From the NCBI RefSeq assembly GCF_000026145.1, contig NC_009445.1:7315001-7379000 (forward strand): a stretch of DNA of 64,000 nucleotides, read 5' to 3'. Source of the DNA: Bradyrhizobium sp. ORS 278. Lineage in GTDB: Bacteria > Pseudomonadota > Alphaproteobacteria > Rhizobiales > Xanthobacteraceae. Shown here piece by piece: positions 27,739 to 36,431 of the stretch. A program made the position numbers and the translations under genes. Each line of letters begins with the position of its first letter. Positions within the stretch are counted from its first letter, which is position 1. The notes under the pieces were generated by a model, which saw only the letters and a program-made list of their open reading frames with translations, did not search any database and was not told where the DNA came from.

Positions 27739-29941
27739 AGCCCGGGCGGCTGCGCTTCGGCGCCGCGATGGCGTGGCTGTTCTGCTGGTGCCACAGGCTG
27801 GAATAGATGTCGTTGCGCTCCAAGAGCTCCTCGTGGCGGCCGATGTCGTCGATCACGCCGCGGTTCAGGACCAGAATGGCGTCGCAATCGACCAGCGAGG
27901 ACAGCCGGTGCGAGATGATGATCATGGTGCGGCCATGGCCGATGCGGGCGATGTTGGCGTTGACGATCGCCTCGCTGTCGGCGTCGAGCGCCGAGGTCGC
28001 CTCGTCGAGGATCAGGATCGGCGGGTTGACCAGGAGCGCGCGGGCGATCGCGAGGCGCTGGCGCTGGCCGCCCGACAGGTTCGGCGAGCCCTCATAGATG
28101 TAGGTCTCGTAGCCGCGCGGCAGCTTGTCGATGAACTCCTCGGCGCCGGCGAGCCGCGCCGCGCGCACGATCTCGTCGAAGGTCGCGTCCGGCTTGGCAG
28201 CGGAGATGTTCTCGCGGATCGTGCCGGAGAACAGGAAGTTCTCCTGCAGCACCACGCCGACATTGCGGCGGAGATGATCGACGTCGTATTCGCGCACGTC
28301 GATGCCGTCGATCTTGATCAGCCCGCCGTAATCCGAATGCAGCCGCTGCAGCAGCCGGGTGATCGTGGTCTTGCCCGAGCCGCTCTTGCCCATCACGCCG
28401 AGCTTGGCTCCGAGCGGGATCTCGAACGACAGGTTGTTCAGCGCCGGCGACACCGCGCCCTTGTACTTGAAGGTCACGCCGGAGAACTCGACGAGGCCCT
28501 TCAGCGGCACCCGGACGCCGTGGCCGGAGCGGCCCTCCTCGGCCGGCTGGTTGACCAGCTTGCCGACGATGCCGACCGCCGAGCGCGCCTCGTCATACTG
28601 GTTGACCAGTTGCGCCATCTGCATTAGCGGCGCGGCGACGCGCTGCGCCAGCAGCAGGAAGGCGAACAGCGCGCCGACATAGACCGGATCGTCGGTAGTG
28701 AGAGCGAGGTATACGCCCAGCGCATAGGGTAAACTGACCGCGAGCCGCTCCAATGGCCGCACGACAGCTTGGATGATCGTCCCGGTCATGCCCTCCGCCA
28801 TCCGCGCCTTGGCGAGACGCGCGACGAACACGTCCCACATGTGCTTCTGCCGCGCGTCGAGCGCCAGCGACTTGACGGTGCGGATGCCGTTCAGGGTCTG
28901 CACCATGAACGCGCCCATGGCGCCCTCCGCGGCGAGCACCGCGTGCGAGCGCTTGCGATAGACCGGCAGCATCGCCACCAGCCACACCGCGATCAGCGCG
29001 ACGAACGCCAGAACCGCGAACGTCATGATCGGGCTGAAGAAGAACATCACCGGCAGGAAGAAGATCAGCGTCGTCGAGTCCAGGATGGTCCCGAACAGCT
29101 GCCCCATCAGGAAGGTGCGGATGCGGAAGATCTCGCGCATGTCGCGCGCGACCATGCCGACCTGGTTGCGCTCGAAGAAATCGATCGGGAGGTTCAGCAC
29201 CTTCTCGAACATGTAGGTCGACAGCTTGACGTCGAGCCGCGCCGTCAACTGATGCACCAGAAGCTGGCGCAGGAACGCGAAGGCCGATTCGAACGCGATC
29301 AGCACCAGCATCGCCACGCACAGCACCGTGAAGGTGTTGAACGCCTTGTAGTAGAGCACCTTCTCCGACAGCAGCCGGTAGAACATGATCGGCGCGAGAC
29401 CCATCATGCCGAGCACCAGCGCCGCGACCGCGACGTCGCGGACGATGCGCCGCTCGCGGAAGATCAGAGCCGTGATCAGCCCGAGGCTGAACGGCTGGGT
29501 CTCGTCGGAAATCTCGTAGTCGCGCTTGGCCAGCACGACCTCGCCGGTCCAGACCTGCTCCATCCGCAGCCGGTCGATGACGAGCAGAGCATCCTCGCCG
29601 ACATTGGGATCGCGCAGCACGGCGCGCGGATTGTTCTCGTCACCCTCGAGGCGCAACAGCACCATGCTGCTGCCGTCCTTGAGCCGGACGATCGCCGGCA
29701 GCGCGCGCTTGAGATGGCTCAGCCCATCCCAGTCGAGCCGGACGGCCTTGGCGCGCATGCCTGAATTGTTGGCGCATTTGACGATCTCGGCGGTCGAGAC
29801 CTCGCTGCCGCTGAGCACATTGTCGTGGATCAGCTGCGAAACCGTGAAATGCAGGCCATGCTGGCGCGCCACGATCACGAGTGAGGCGAGGCCCGTGGGC
29901 TCGACGGCCTCGGCCGTCTGGGCGCTGGGAACGAGCTCCAT
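27713..29941 (-). CDS. HlyB-type type I secretion ABC transporter with degenerate C39 domain
   Basis: This 742-aa inner-membrane exporter has three parts. An N-terminal C39-peptidase-like domain (about 15-145) lacks the catalytic Cys: the usual EC-x-ACL block reads GLASLVIVARQHG. Such a domain binds RTX cargo without cutting it. A six-helix membrane domain follows (about 165-450). The nucleotide-binding domain has Walker A GKSGSGKTT (518-526), LSGGQ (622-626), Walker B ILILDEATSALD (about 642-653) and the H-loop ISHRLSS. ATG 29941 is chosen for the AAGGCAGGTG ribosome site; a GTG 19 codons upstream has none. It is first in the unit with hlyD and the Sel1 gene. Confidence 0.95.
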   Translation of the reverse strand: MELVPSAQTAEAVEPTGLASLVIVARQHGLHFTVSQLIHDNVLSGSEVSTAEIVKCANNSGMRAKAVRLDWDGLSHLKRALPAIVRLKDGSSMVLLRLEGDENNPRAVLRDPNVGEDALLVIDRLRMEQVWTGEVVLAKRDYEISDETQPFSLGLITALIFRERRIVRDVAVAALVLGMMGLAPIMFYRLLSEKVLYYKAFNTFTVLCVAMLVLIAFESAFAFLRQLLVHQLTARLDVKLSTYMFEKVLNLPIDFFERNQVGMVARDMREIFRIRTFLMGQLFGTILDSTTLIFFLPVMFFFSPIMTFAVLAFVALIAVWLVAMLPVYRKRSHAVLAAEGAMGAFMVQTLNGIRTVKSLALDARQKHMWDVFVARLAKARMAEGMTGTIIQAVVRPLERLAVSLPYALGVYLALTTDDPVYVGALFAFLLLAQRVAAPLMQMAQLVNQYDEARSAVGIVGKLVNQPAEEGRSGHGVRVPLKGLVEFSGVTFKYKGAVSPALNNLSFEIPLGAKLGVMGKSGSGKTTITRLLQRLHSDYGGLIKIDGIDVREYDVDHLRRNVGVVLQENFLFSGTIRENISAAKPDATFDEIVRAARLAGAEEFIDKLPRGYETYIYEGSPNLSGGQRQRLAIARALLVNPPILILDEATSALDADSEAIVNANIARIGHGRTMIIISHRLSSLVDCDAILVLNRGVIDDIGRHEELLERNDIYSSLWHQQNSHAIAAPKRSRPGYGGPTLVS

Positions 29942-30124
29942 GGTCACACCTGCCTTGATCATCTGTCGTCGCCACGGCGCTGCCGCGCGACCCGGCACAA
30001 TGATAATTCGCTACCAGATGCCGCAGCCGGGATTATGCCGCAACGCACATCGAAAGCCAATCTGGAAGAGTGATATAACGTAAATCCGAGACGAGATATG
30101 TTGGTCAATTAACATTTGCAGAGC

Positions 30125-30745
30125 TCAGCCGACTTTCTCGCGGAAATCGAAGCCACAGGCGTCGAGTTCCCGCTGGATGGCCGCGCTATCAGCGCCGGAC
30201 ATCAGAGCGAGGGCACAGATCTCGAAATTCTCACTGCGCACCGACACGGCCGGAAAGCCGGCTCCGAGCAGCAGGTTGCCGAGTCGATCCGAGGTGAACC
30301 CGGTCTTGTGCGCCATGTAATGACGCCCTTCCTCGATCGCCTTCGAGTGGCCGTAGATCATGTCCAGCGGACGGATCGGCCCCGAGGGCGACATGTAGGC
30401 GATGCTTGCCAACCCGTGGGCCAGAACGTGCTCCGCAACGGCCTCGAGGTCCGGGGACATCACGAGGGCAAAGCCGCCTGGTTTCAGCACCTCGCGAAAC
30501 TGCAGAAACGTCGGATGGACCTCATGCGCATAAAGATGCTCCATGACATGCGAGCACCAGATCGCATCGAAGGATGCCGGCGGAAACAGGCGGACGAGAT
30601 CGGTCACCGAGCCCACGAGATCGGGATTCACGTTGGGATCGATGTCCAGACGAATCTCTTCCCAATCCGGCGTTGCCACGAGCGGTAAAATACGCCTTGC
30701 GGTCGTGGACCCCGCTCCAGCATTCAACAAGCGTCGTTTAGCCAA
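30125..30745 (-). CDS. Class I SAM-dependent methyltransferase, 206 aa
   Basis: The short Rossmann-type methyltransferase opens directly at the SAM-binding loop (LLNAGAGS, residues 6-13). It has an acidic strand-2 end (IRLDIDP), FDAIWCSHVMEHLYAHE (about 59-75) and FREVLKPGGFALVMSPD (about 83-99), the pattern of the Methyltransf_11 group. The substrate is probably a small molecule or sugar nucleotide, but this is not readable. The start is TTG 30745, where the first strand begins. It sits between the secretion operon and the RTX genes, all on one strand, about 180 bases upstream of hlyB. Confidence 0.8.
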   Translation of the reverse strand: MAKRRLLNAGAGSTTARRILPLVATPDWEEIRLDIDPNVNPDLVGSVTDLVRLFPPASFDAIWCSHVMEHLYAHEVHPTFLQFREVLKPGGFALVMSPDLEAVAEHVLAHGLASIAYMSPSGPIRPLDMIYGHSKAIEEGRHYMAHKTGFTSDRLGNLLLGAGFPAVSVRSENFEICALALMSGADSAAIQRELDACGFDFREKVG

Positions 30746-30975
30746 TTTCGGAGCGCTCCAAACCCGGGCTGAAGCTTTGATTCATTTGTCAAAATATGTC
30801 GGAGTGCAAGCCTAGCAGGGCGCGGTCCGGAAGGCCACCCCGCGAACGGCCGAGGCCAGGAACAGGGTGAACAACTGCCCCGGCATACCTGTCCCGACAC
30901 GGCGATCGCAAAGACGATGGCGCCCCGGATCCACTGAGAGGTCAGAAATGGATCCAGGCCCCATCGCTGAAACGA

Positions 30976-31272
30976 GGTACTCGACGGCCGGTCAGCACCG
31001 TCACCGGCGCGCTGTCGTAGATGAAGAGCCGGTCGTTCTCGTTGCAGGTTGCGACGACAACCGGCGCAAGGCATGTCACTCACCGTTGACACGACCTTGG
31101 ACGAGACGTCAGCGACGACCTCCTTCAACGCGTCATGGGCGAAAGCGGTGCCGATCGCGCTCAAGTCGACCACGACGTTGGCGGTCGAGTCGGGCGTCGC
31201 AACGCCTCCTGACATCCGAACTGCAATGAGGTCGCCCTTGTCAGGCGAGGTAAAGACGGTCTTTCCGACCAG
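30976..31272 (-). pseudogene. Frameshifted N-terminal remnant of a third RTX gene
   Basis: Directly after the stop of the RTX gene at 31274, the minus strand encodes LVGKTVFTSPDKGDLIAV and then VATPDSTANVVVD. These line up with the N-terminal region of both RTX proteins (YLIGRTSYTSPDNG, VPDPSANVLIE). Near 31065-31085 the frame shifts, after which the other frame gives PVVVAT and RLFIYDSAPVTVLTG, matching PVLVATG and VFVNDSAAVTVLTG. It has no start codon of its own and no nonapeptide repeats remain. I read it as the leftover of a tandem duplicate. The 230 bases from 30746 to 30975 hold nothing I recognise. Confidence 0.66.
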
Positions 31273-31273
31273 G

Positions 31274-32773
31274 TCAGGTCAGATGGATAAAGTTGCCAGC
31301 CCGGAAAATAAGGTACTCGATATTGCTCACATGTGCGACCTGCGTGACAACGTCGTAGGACGGCGGCCCCTCTGGATAACGCGGATAGACGTGATAGCCG
31401 AAGTTGACGTCATAGGACCCCGCCGTGGCGCCGGGCGTAATCGACATGACGCTCGACAGGTCGCAGAGAGAGAATGTGACGGAGTCCAAGTCACCACCGC
31501 CGCCATCGATCGTGTCCGGGGTGAAAAGATTCTTCAGATAGAAAAAGTCCTGGCCAGCGCCGCCGACCATTGATGAGGTATTGCCGCCGGTATCGTCGGT
31601 GAAGGAACTCCCATCGTCTCCGCCGATCATCACGGTCACGCCGTTGCCATAGCCCGCCTTGAGAAGATCGTGACCGCTGCCGCCGTAGAGCGTGTCGTTG
31701 CCGTATCCGGCATAGAGCTGGTCATTGCCGCCGCCACCATAGACGACGGTGCCTTGGCTTGAATTGCTGTTCGAGTAAACGACGTCGTCACCGCCACCGC
31801 CGTCGAGCACAGCCGTTGCCGCGCCGCCGATGAGGAGATCGGCATCGGCGCCGCCGCAGAGCGAATCGGCTCCTGCTCCTGCGTAGAGAGAATCGTTGCC
31901 CGAGTCGCCGTAGAGCTTCGCGCCTTGACTGGCTACGGAGTTCGAGTAGATCGCGTCATTGCCGTTGCCGCCGTGCAGGGCATCGTTGCCGGCTCCGCCG
32001 ACGACGAGGTCATTGTCGTCATCGCCGTCGGCATATTGCGCGGCGCTGCCGAATACCAAGATGTCGCTGCCGGCCCCTCCATAAAGCGAATCCTGACCAG
32101 CGCCGGCGTAGAGCTGGTCACTGTCAGCACCACCATCGAGCACGTTCGCATGGACAGCGTCGCTGCCTGAGATCAGGATGTCGTTGCCATTCCCACCCAA
32201 CAGATCGGATGCCGTTCCGCCGTAGAGCGTATCGTCGCCATCGCCGCCCGCCAGCTTGTCGGCGCCCGACCCGAAGAGCAGGTCGTAACCGGAGCCACCG
32301 TCGAGAAGGCTCGCCCCTGAGACCTGATCGACCAGAACGTCGTTGCCGGCTCCGCTCGACAGCGTATCGGCGCCGGCACCCGCGTAGATCGTGTCATTGC
32401 CGGACCCGGTCAGTACGGTCACCGCCGCGGAGTCGTTGACAAACACCTGATTGTCGCCATTGCCGGTGGCGACGAGCACCGGCGACAATCCGTTGACAGA
32501 TAGGACGACGTTGGACGCGACGTTGGCAACGATCACCTTCAGGCTTGGATCCACGTTGACGGTATTAACAGCATTGGTCTCGATCAGAACATTCGCGGAC
32601 GGGTCCGGCACGGAGATGGCGACGCCCAACTGTGCGGGAATGGGCAGGCCATTGTCGGGAGATGTGTAAGATGTTCGCCCGATCAGATAGGCGATCACCT
32701 GCTGGCGCAGAGCGGGATCGATCGGAGCGAGCGCCGCCAACAGACTTGACTGCGTCAAAATGATTGGCGTCAT
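31274..32773 (-). CDS. RTX calcium-binding secreted protein, 499 aa
   Basis: An N-terminal region of about 120 residues, shared with the paralogue at 33099, is followed by many GGxGxDxLx nonapeptides (about 130-420) that form calcium-binding beta-rolls. A C-terminal domain ends VSNIEYLIFRAGNFIHLT, the probable uncleaved type I secretion signal. ATG 32773 is chosen by alignment with the paralogue's N-terminus, because the longer frame starts at TTG without support. There is no Sec signal peptide, as expected for type I cargo. The HlyB/HlyD pair downstream on the same strand is the likely exporter. It could be a matrix protein or enzyme; I see no catalytic domain. Confidence 0.9.
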   Translation of the reverse strand: MTPIILTQSSLLAALAPIDPALRQQVIAYLIGRTSYTSPDNGLPIPAQLGVAISVPDPSANVLIETNAVNTVNVDPSLKVIVANVASNVVLSVNGLSPVLVATGNGDNQVFVNDSAAVTVLTGSGNDTIYAGAGADTLSSGAGNDVLVDQVSGASLLDGGSGYDLLFGSGADKLAGGDGDDTLYGGTASDLLGGNGNDILISGSDAVHANVLDGGADSDQLYAGAGQDSLYGGAGSDILVFGSAAQYADGDDDNDLVVGGAGNDALHGGNGNDAIYSNSVASQGAKLYGDSGNDSLYAGAGADSLCGGADADLLIGGAATAVLDGGGGDDVVYSNSNSSQGTVVYGGGGNDQLYAGYGNDTLYGGSGHDLLKAGYGNGVTVMIGGDDGSSFTDDTGGNTSSMVGGAGQDFFYLKNLFTPDTIDGGGGDLDSVTFSLCDLSSVMSITPGATAGSYDVNFGYHVYPRYPEGPPSYDVVTQVAHVSNIEYLIFRAGNFIHLT

Positions 32774-33098
32774 CACAACGTTCGCTTTCAAATTGATTAG
32801 TCGGCAATGGGAGCAATGATCTACCACTGCCGGAAAAAACAACTCAGTCGCGTCCGGAAATTATCATGCAATTTAAGGTTTATTCGTACTTGCATGAGAC
32901 CGGATGACTGGAAATCCGTCGATTGACGCCGAGCGCTGGGGGTGAGCGATGCCTTTAAAGCGGGCGAGCCAAGGCGGCGCGATACGTTCTGTCGTCGGAA
33001 GGAGATGCACGATTATTTATGACCAAACGATAACGCCGCCTCGGCGGAGCCGGGCGGCGTTATGAAGGCAATGTCGACTGCTAGATCAAGACGGCCGA
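32774..33098. other. Intergenic region between the RTX genes
   Basis: Part of these 325 bases, 33031-33062, forms the terminator hairpin of the upstream RTX gene. The rest is moderately AT-rich and should contain the promoter of the 32773 gene. No open frame with coding character and no RNA gene are seen. Confidence 0.45.
33031..33062 (-). terminator. Strong GC-rich hairpin after the RTX gene
   Basis: A 10-bp perfect stem (33031-33040 with 33053-33062) with a 12-base loop lies 36 bases past the stop of the 33099 gene. On the minus strand it is followed by TCGTTTGG, a weak T-stretch. It is a good candidate Rho-independent or RNA-stabilising terminator. Confidence 0.5.
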
Positions 33099-34718
33099 TC
33101 AGAGCTTGGTGTAGTTGCCATCGTTGAAGATCAGGTACTCGATGTTGCTGACCTGAACGACCTGGCCGTTGCTGAAGGTCACGTCGAGGGCACCAGGCGT
33201 GGTAGCGCTTGCCGTGATGCCGCTCAGGTCGGCCTGAGAATGATCGAGGAACGTGACAGAGTCGAGATTGCCGCCGCCGCCATCGATCGTATCGTTGCTG
33301 GTAGCGTTGTTGAGATAGAAATAGTCCTGACCAGCGCCGCCAACCATCGACGCGGTGCCAGTGCTCGAGCCGATGAACGAGCTTCCGTCGCTGCCACCGA
33401 TGAGCGTCTGCGTACCCGAGCCGGCCACCAGAACGTCGTTGCCCGATCCGCCGTAGAGCGTATCGCTTCCGGATCCGCCATACAGCGTGTCGTTGCCCGC
33501 GCCACCATAGAGGCTTGTCGCATGCGACGAGTCGCTGAACGAGTAGACCGTGTCGTTGTCGTCGCCGCCGTTGAGCACGACCGTGCTGGCGCCACCCACG
33601 AGCAGATCGTTGCCAGCGCCGCCATAAAGTGTATCGGCGCCGCTGCCGGCGTACAGGGAATCGTTGCCCGCATCACCGAACAGCTGCGTGCCATGTGAAG
33701 CGTCGCTATACGAGTACAGCGCGTCGTTGTCAGCGCCGCCATGCAGCTCAGCCGTCCGAGCGCCACCGACCAGAAGGTCATTGCCCGTGCCGCCGAACAG
33801 CAGATCGGAGCCGTCACCGGCGTAGAGCGAATCGTTTCCGGCATCACCCGAGAGCAGGCTGGCGTGGGTGGCTGCAGAGTTCGAGTAGATGATATCGTTG
33901 CCGTTGCCGCCATAGAGCGAGTCGTAGCCGGCCACGTTGCCGAGGATGATGTCGTTGTCATCACCACCGTCGAGCAGCTGATTACCAATACCGGCCGTCA
34001 GCGTGTCTGCGCCAGCGCCGCCATAAAGGCTGTCGCTGCCCGCTCCGCCGAACAGCTGGTCGTTGCCGCCGTCACCATAGAGCAGGTTCGCGGTGTGGGA
34101 GTTGCTGCCGGAGATCAGCACATCGTTGTCGTCACCGCCGTGCAGCTCCGAGCTGGTGCCGCCATAGAGGGTGTCATTGCCCGATCCGCCGAACAGAGTA
34201 TCGGCGCCGAAGCCGAAGAGATAGTCGTTGCCCGCGCCGGCGCTCAGCGTGCTCGTACCCGACACCTGATCGACGAGCACGTCGTTGCCGGAGCCACTCT
34301 CGATCGAGTCCGAACCAGCACCGGCATAGATCGTGTCATTGCCCGCGCCGGTCAGAACTGTCACGTTCGCGGTGTCGTTGATGTAGATCTGATCGGCGCC
34401 ACCACCCGTTGCGACCAGGACCGGGTCACTGCCATTGACCACGAGCGTCGCGTCGCTCGGCGTGTCGACGATGATTGCCTTGAGTGCCGGATCCGTCGTG
34501 ACGGTGTTGTTGGCATTGACCTCAATAAGAACGTTCGCGTTCGGGTCTGGCGTCCCTACGCCAGTCCCGACCTGAACGGGGATCGCATCGCCATTGTCGG
34601 GATTGGTGTAGGCCGTCTTTCCGATCAGATAGTCAATGATCTGTTGCTGAACGGTGGGGTCGAAATTGGCAGAAATTGCCGCCTTAAGGTCCGTCTGGTC
34701 GAGATTATAAGTGGCCAT
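33099..34718 (-). CDS. RTX calcium-binding secreted protein, 539 aa
   Basis: The 499-aa neighbour is a paralogue. This protein starts MATYNLDQTDL, continues YLIGKTAYTNPDNG (about 32-45) and PDPNANVLIEVNANNTV, then has about 300 residues of GGxGNDxLY-type nonapeptides (about 130-450). It ends VSNIEYLIFNDGNYTKL, the same C-terminal block as the neighbour and probably the type I secretion signal. ATG 34718 is chosen over a TTG seven codons earlier. It is first of the RTX pair, behind a long AT-rich upstream region that suggests regulated expression. No catalytic domain is visible, so a structural or matrix-binding role is the simplest reading. Confidence 0.92.
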   Translation of the reverse strand: MATYNLDQTDLKAAISANFDPTVQQQIIDYLIGKTAYTNPDNGDAIPVQVGTGVGTPDPNANVLIEVNANNTVTTDPALKAIIVDTPSDATLVVNGSDPVLVATGGGADQIYINDTANVTVLTGAGNDTIYAGAGSDSIESGSGNDVLVDQVSGTSTLSAGAGNDYLFGFGADTLFGGSGNDTLYGGTSSELHGGDDNDVLISGSNSHTANLLYGDGGNDQLFGGAGSDSLYGGAGADTLTAGIGNQLLDGGDDNDIILGNVAGYDSLYGGNGNDIIYSNSAATHASLLSGDAGNDSLYAGDGSDLLFGGTGNDLLVGGARTAELHGGADNDALYSYSDASHGTQLFGDAGNDSLYAGSGADTLYGGAGNDLLVGGASTVVLNGGDDNDTVYSFSDSSHATSLYGGAGNDTLYGGSGSDTLYGGSGNDVLVAGSGTQTLIGGSDGSSFIGSSTGTASMVGGAGQDYFYLNNATSNDTIDGGGGNLDSVTFLDHSQADLSGITASATTPGALDVTFSNGQVVQVSNIEYLIFNDGNYTKL

Positions 34719-35270
34719 CGAGATCCGCCCCTGCTCCAAAAACTAGTGTCAAAAGACCGCCCACGCTTAAGCAACTGATTCGTCAACGCGATTGCTGCAT
34801 AGCACACACACCATGCCACGTTAACAACTTGTTAGCCGCATTGTTAAATCCCCGCCCCCCACGAGTCAACGGGCAATGTTCTGTTAATATTGATATGTGC
34901 GGGTTTTGATTTAGCAAATTCGCTTCGGGCGACGGAACTCGCGCCCACGGGCAACGTCGCCAATGTTAGCCGCGATGCAAAAAATGCAGGCGCTTTTGGG
35001 GGTTAGCGAGAAATGTGAGATTGATTTTCGGTCATTGGCGCCGCCGAAATGAGCAAGCCCGCCGATTAGGCGGCGCTCACTTCCAATCGCCAGGCGATAG
35101 CCACATTCCCTGCAACCAAAAGACGTAATTCGCCGAAAAACAGCCGCATTCACGGCAACTTCTGCCGACAGACGAGAAATCTCTGCGCTCTGGAAATGTT
35201 AAATCTAACATTCGACGAAGGTCGCCGACAGCTGGAGTATTGTCTCCGCCAACTGCAGGCTAAGCCGTAC
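34719..35270. promoter_or_regulatory. Long AT-rich upstream region of the RTX genes
   Basis: These 552 bases lie between the GT4 gene's stop and the first RTX start. They are AT-rich near 34800-34920 and hold several TTAAC-like elements (34821-34825, 34844-34848 and around 35196). An 80-codon frame at 34911-35153 on the minus strand has two CxxC pairs but no ribosome site and atypically low third-position GC, so I do not call it a gene. Most likely the region carries the RTX promoter and regulator sites. Confidence 0.4.
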
Positions 35271-36431
35271 CTACGATGAGTGCTGGGCACGCCGATAGAT
35301 CGCCTCGAGCAGACGCAGATTGGCGTGCGGCGTGTACCGGCTCAGATAGGTTTGCCGCGCGGAGCGACCGCAACGGTCGGCGAGCGCATGATCGCCCGCG
35401 AACTCTGCGATGTTCGACGCAAGCGCCGCTATGTTGCCCGGCGGGTTGAGAGCACCGGTTTCTCTGTCCCTGATGATTTCGGCCAGCGCCCCGAGGCGCG
35501 ATGCGAGGACCGGGGTGCCGCGCGCAAAAGCTTCCACGACGACCATCGGAAATCCCTCGTACCAGCGCGATGGCACCACCAGCGCTCGCGTGGTGGACAT
35601 TTCTCGCAAGACCTCCGTCCGAGAGATCTCGCCGAGGAATGTGACGTTCGGACCAGCCTCTCGGCGAAGCCGTTCGTGCTCCGGTCCTCCTCCTGCGATC
35701 CGCAGGGGCACGCCGGCGGTTGCGGCCGCGCAGATCAGATCATCGACGCCCTTCTCCGGGCTGAGCCGGCCGACGAACAAGAGACCCTCGCGGCGTGCCG
35801 CCCCGTCTGGCTCCCCAGGATCGGGCAGAAAGTTCGGCTTCACGTCGATGGTATCGGCATCAAAGCCCGACCTTGCAAAGAGATCACGCGCGAACTCAGT
35901 CAACGCAATGAACCTGATGCCCGGCCGCGTCCAGGTGCCGCGTCGCTTGTGACTCGTGATCATCCAGGCCGACGCGGCCGATCCTACGTATGATGCCCGA
36001 TAGCAGCGGTGAATGATGCCTCTGATCTGATCGCCCGCATCGAGACATTCATGACATACGCGGCCGTTCCGCAACAGCATGCCGCCGGAGCAGATCGTCC
36101 GGTAGTTATGCAGCGTCGCGACGGCGGGCACACCGAATTGACGACAAACATCGAAAATCGCGGGTGACAGTCGAGGGAAGAAATTGTGGACATGAACCAC
36201 GTCAGGTCGATGGCGTTCGATCGCCTCCCCGATCGCCTGCCGGCCGAACCGGCTATCGACCACGGAAAGCGTTGCCGCGACGCGCGATGCCAGCGAGTTG
36301 ATCGCATGATTACTGACAGTCAGCGTCTCGACCTGGTGGCCGGCCTCACGCAGTAGCGCCGTTTCCGCGTCGAAGACGACATCCTCTCCGCCGCGGCCCT
36401 GATACTGGTTGTGCGCGACGAGGATCTTCAT
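35271..36431 (-). CDS. GT4 glycosyltransferase, 386 aa
   Basis: This GT-B fold retaining transferase begins MKILVAHNQYQGRGGEDVVF with the Gly-rich loop of the family. It has HVHNFFPRLSP (about 89-99), GRLSPEKGVDDLI (about 226-238) and the nucleotide-sugar E-x7-E motif in EGFPMVVVEAF (about 293-303). Its ATG overlaps the stop of the heparinase-like gene by four bases (ATGA), so it is the third gene of a coupled unit. A reading frame extending to 37049 lies inside the upstream gene and is not real. Donor sugar unknown. Confidence 0.92.
   Translation of the reverse strand: MKILVAHNQYQGRGGEDVVFDAETALLREAGHQVETLTVSNHAINSLASRVAATLSVVDSRFGRQAIGEAIERHRPDVVHVHNFFPRLSPAIFDVCRQFGVPAVATLHNYRTICSGGMLLRNGRVCHECLDAGDQIRGIIHRCYRASYVGSAASAWMITSHKRRGTWTRPGIRFIALTEFARDLFARSGFDADTIDVKPNFLPDPGEPDGAARREGLLFVGRLSPEKGVDDLICAAATAGVPLRIAGGGPEHERLRREAGPNVTFLGEISRTEVLREMSTTRALVVPSRWYEGFPMVVVEAFARGTPVLASRLGALAEIIRDRETGALNPPGNIAALASNIAEFAGDHALADRCGRSARQTYLSRYTPHANLRLLEAIYRRAQHSS

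Noticed and set aside
26497..27918. Plus-strand frame of 473 codons opposite hlyD
   Set aside because: Antisense to a clear HlyD-family gene; composition dominated by Arg, Gly, Val and Asp with no domain.
30724..31215. Intact 163-codon gene downstream of the RTX genes
   Set aside because: Only its first third resembles the RTX N-terminal domain; the match continues in a different frame, so the frame is a product of a frameshifted remnant.
31274..34718. LapA-type giant adhesin as target of the LapG-like protease
   Set aside because: The two RTX proteins are about 500 residues each, with no long repetitive adhesin region and no recognisable retention module, so a LapA system is not supported.
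34911..35153. Minus-strand frame of 80 codons with two CxxC pairs upstream of the RTX genes
   Set aside because: No ribosome site, about half of codons end in A or T unlike neighbouring genes, and it lies in an AT-rich upstream region. A small zinc protein cannot be fully excluded.
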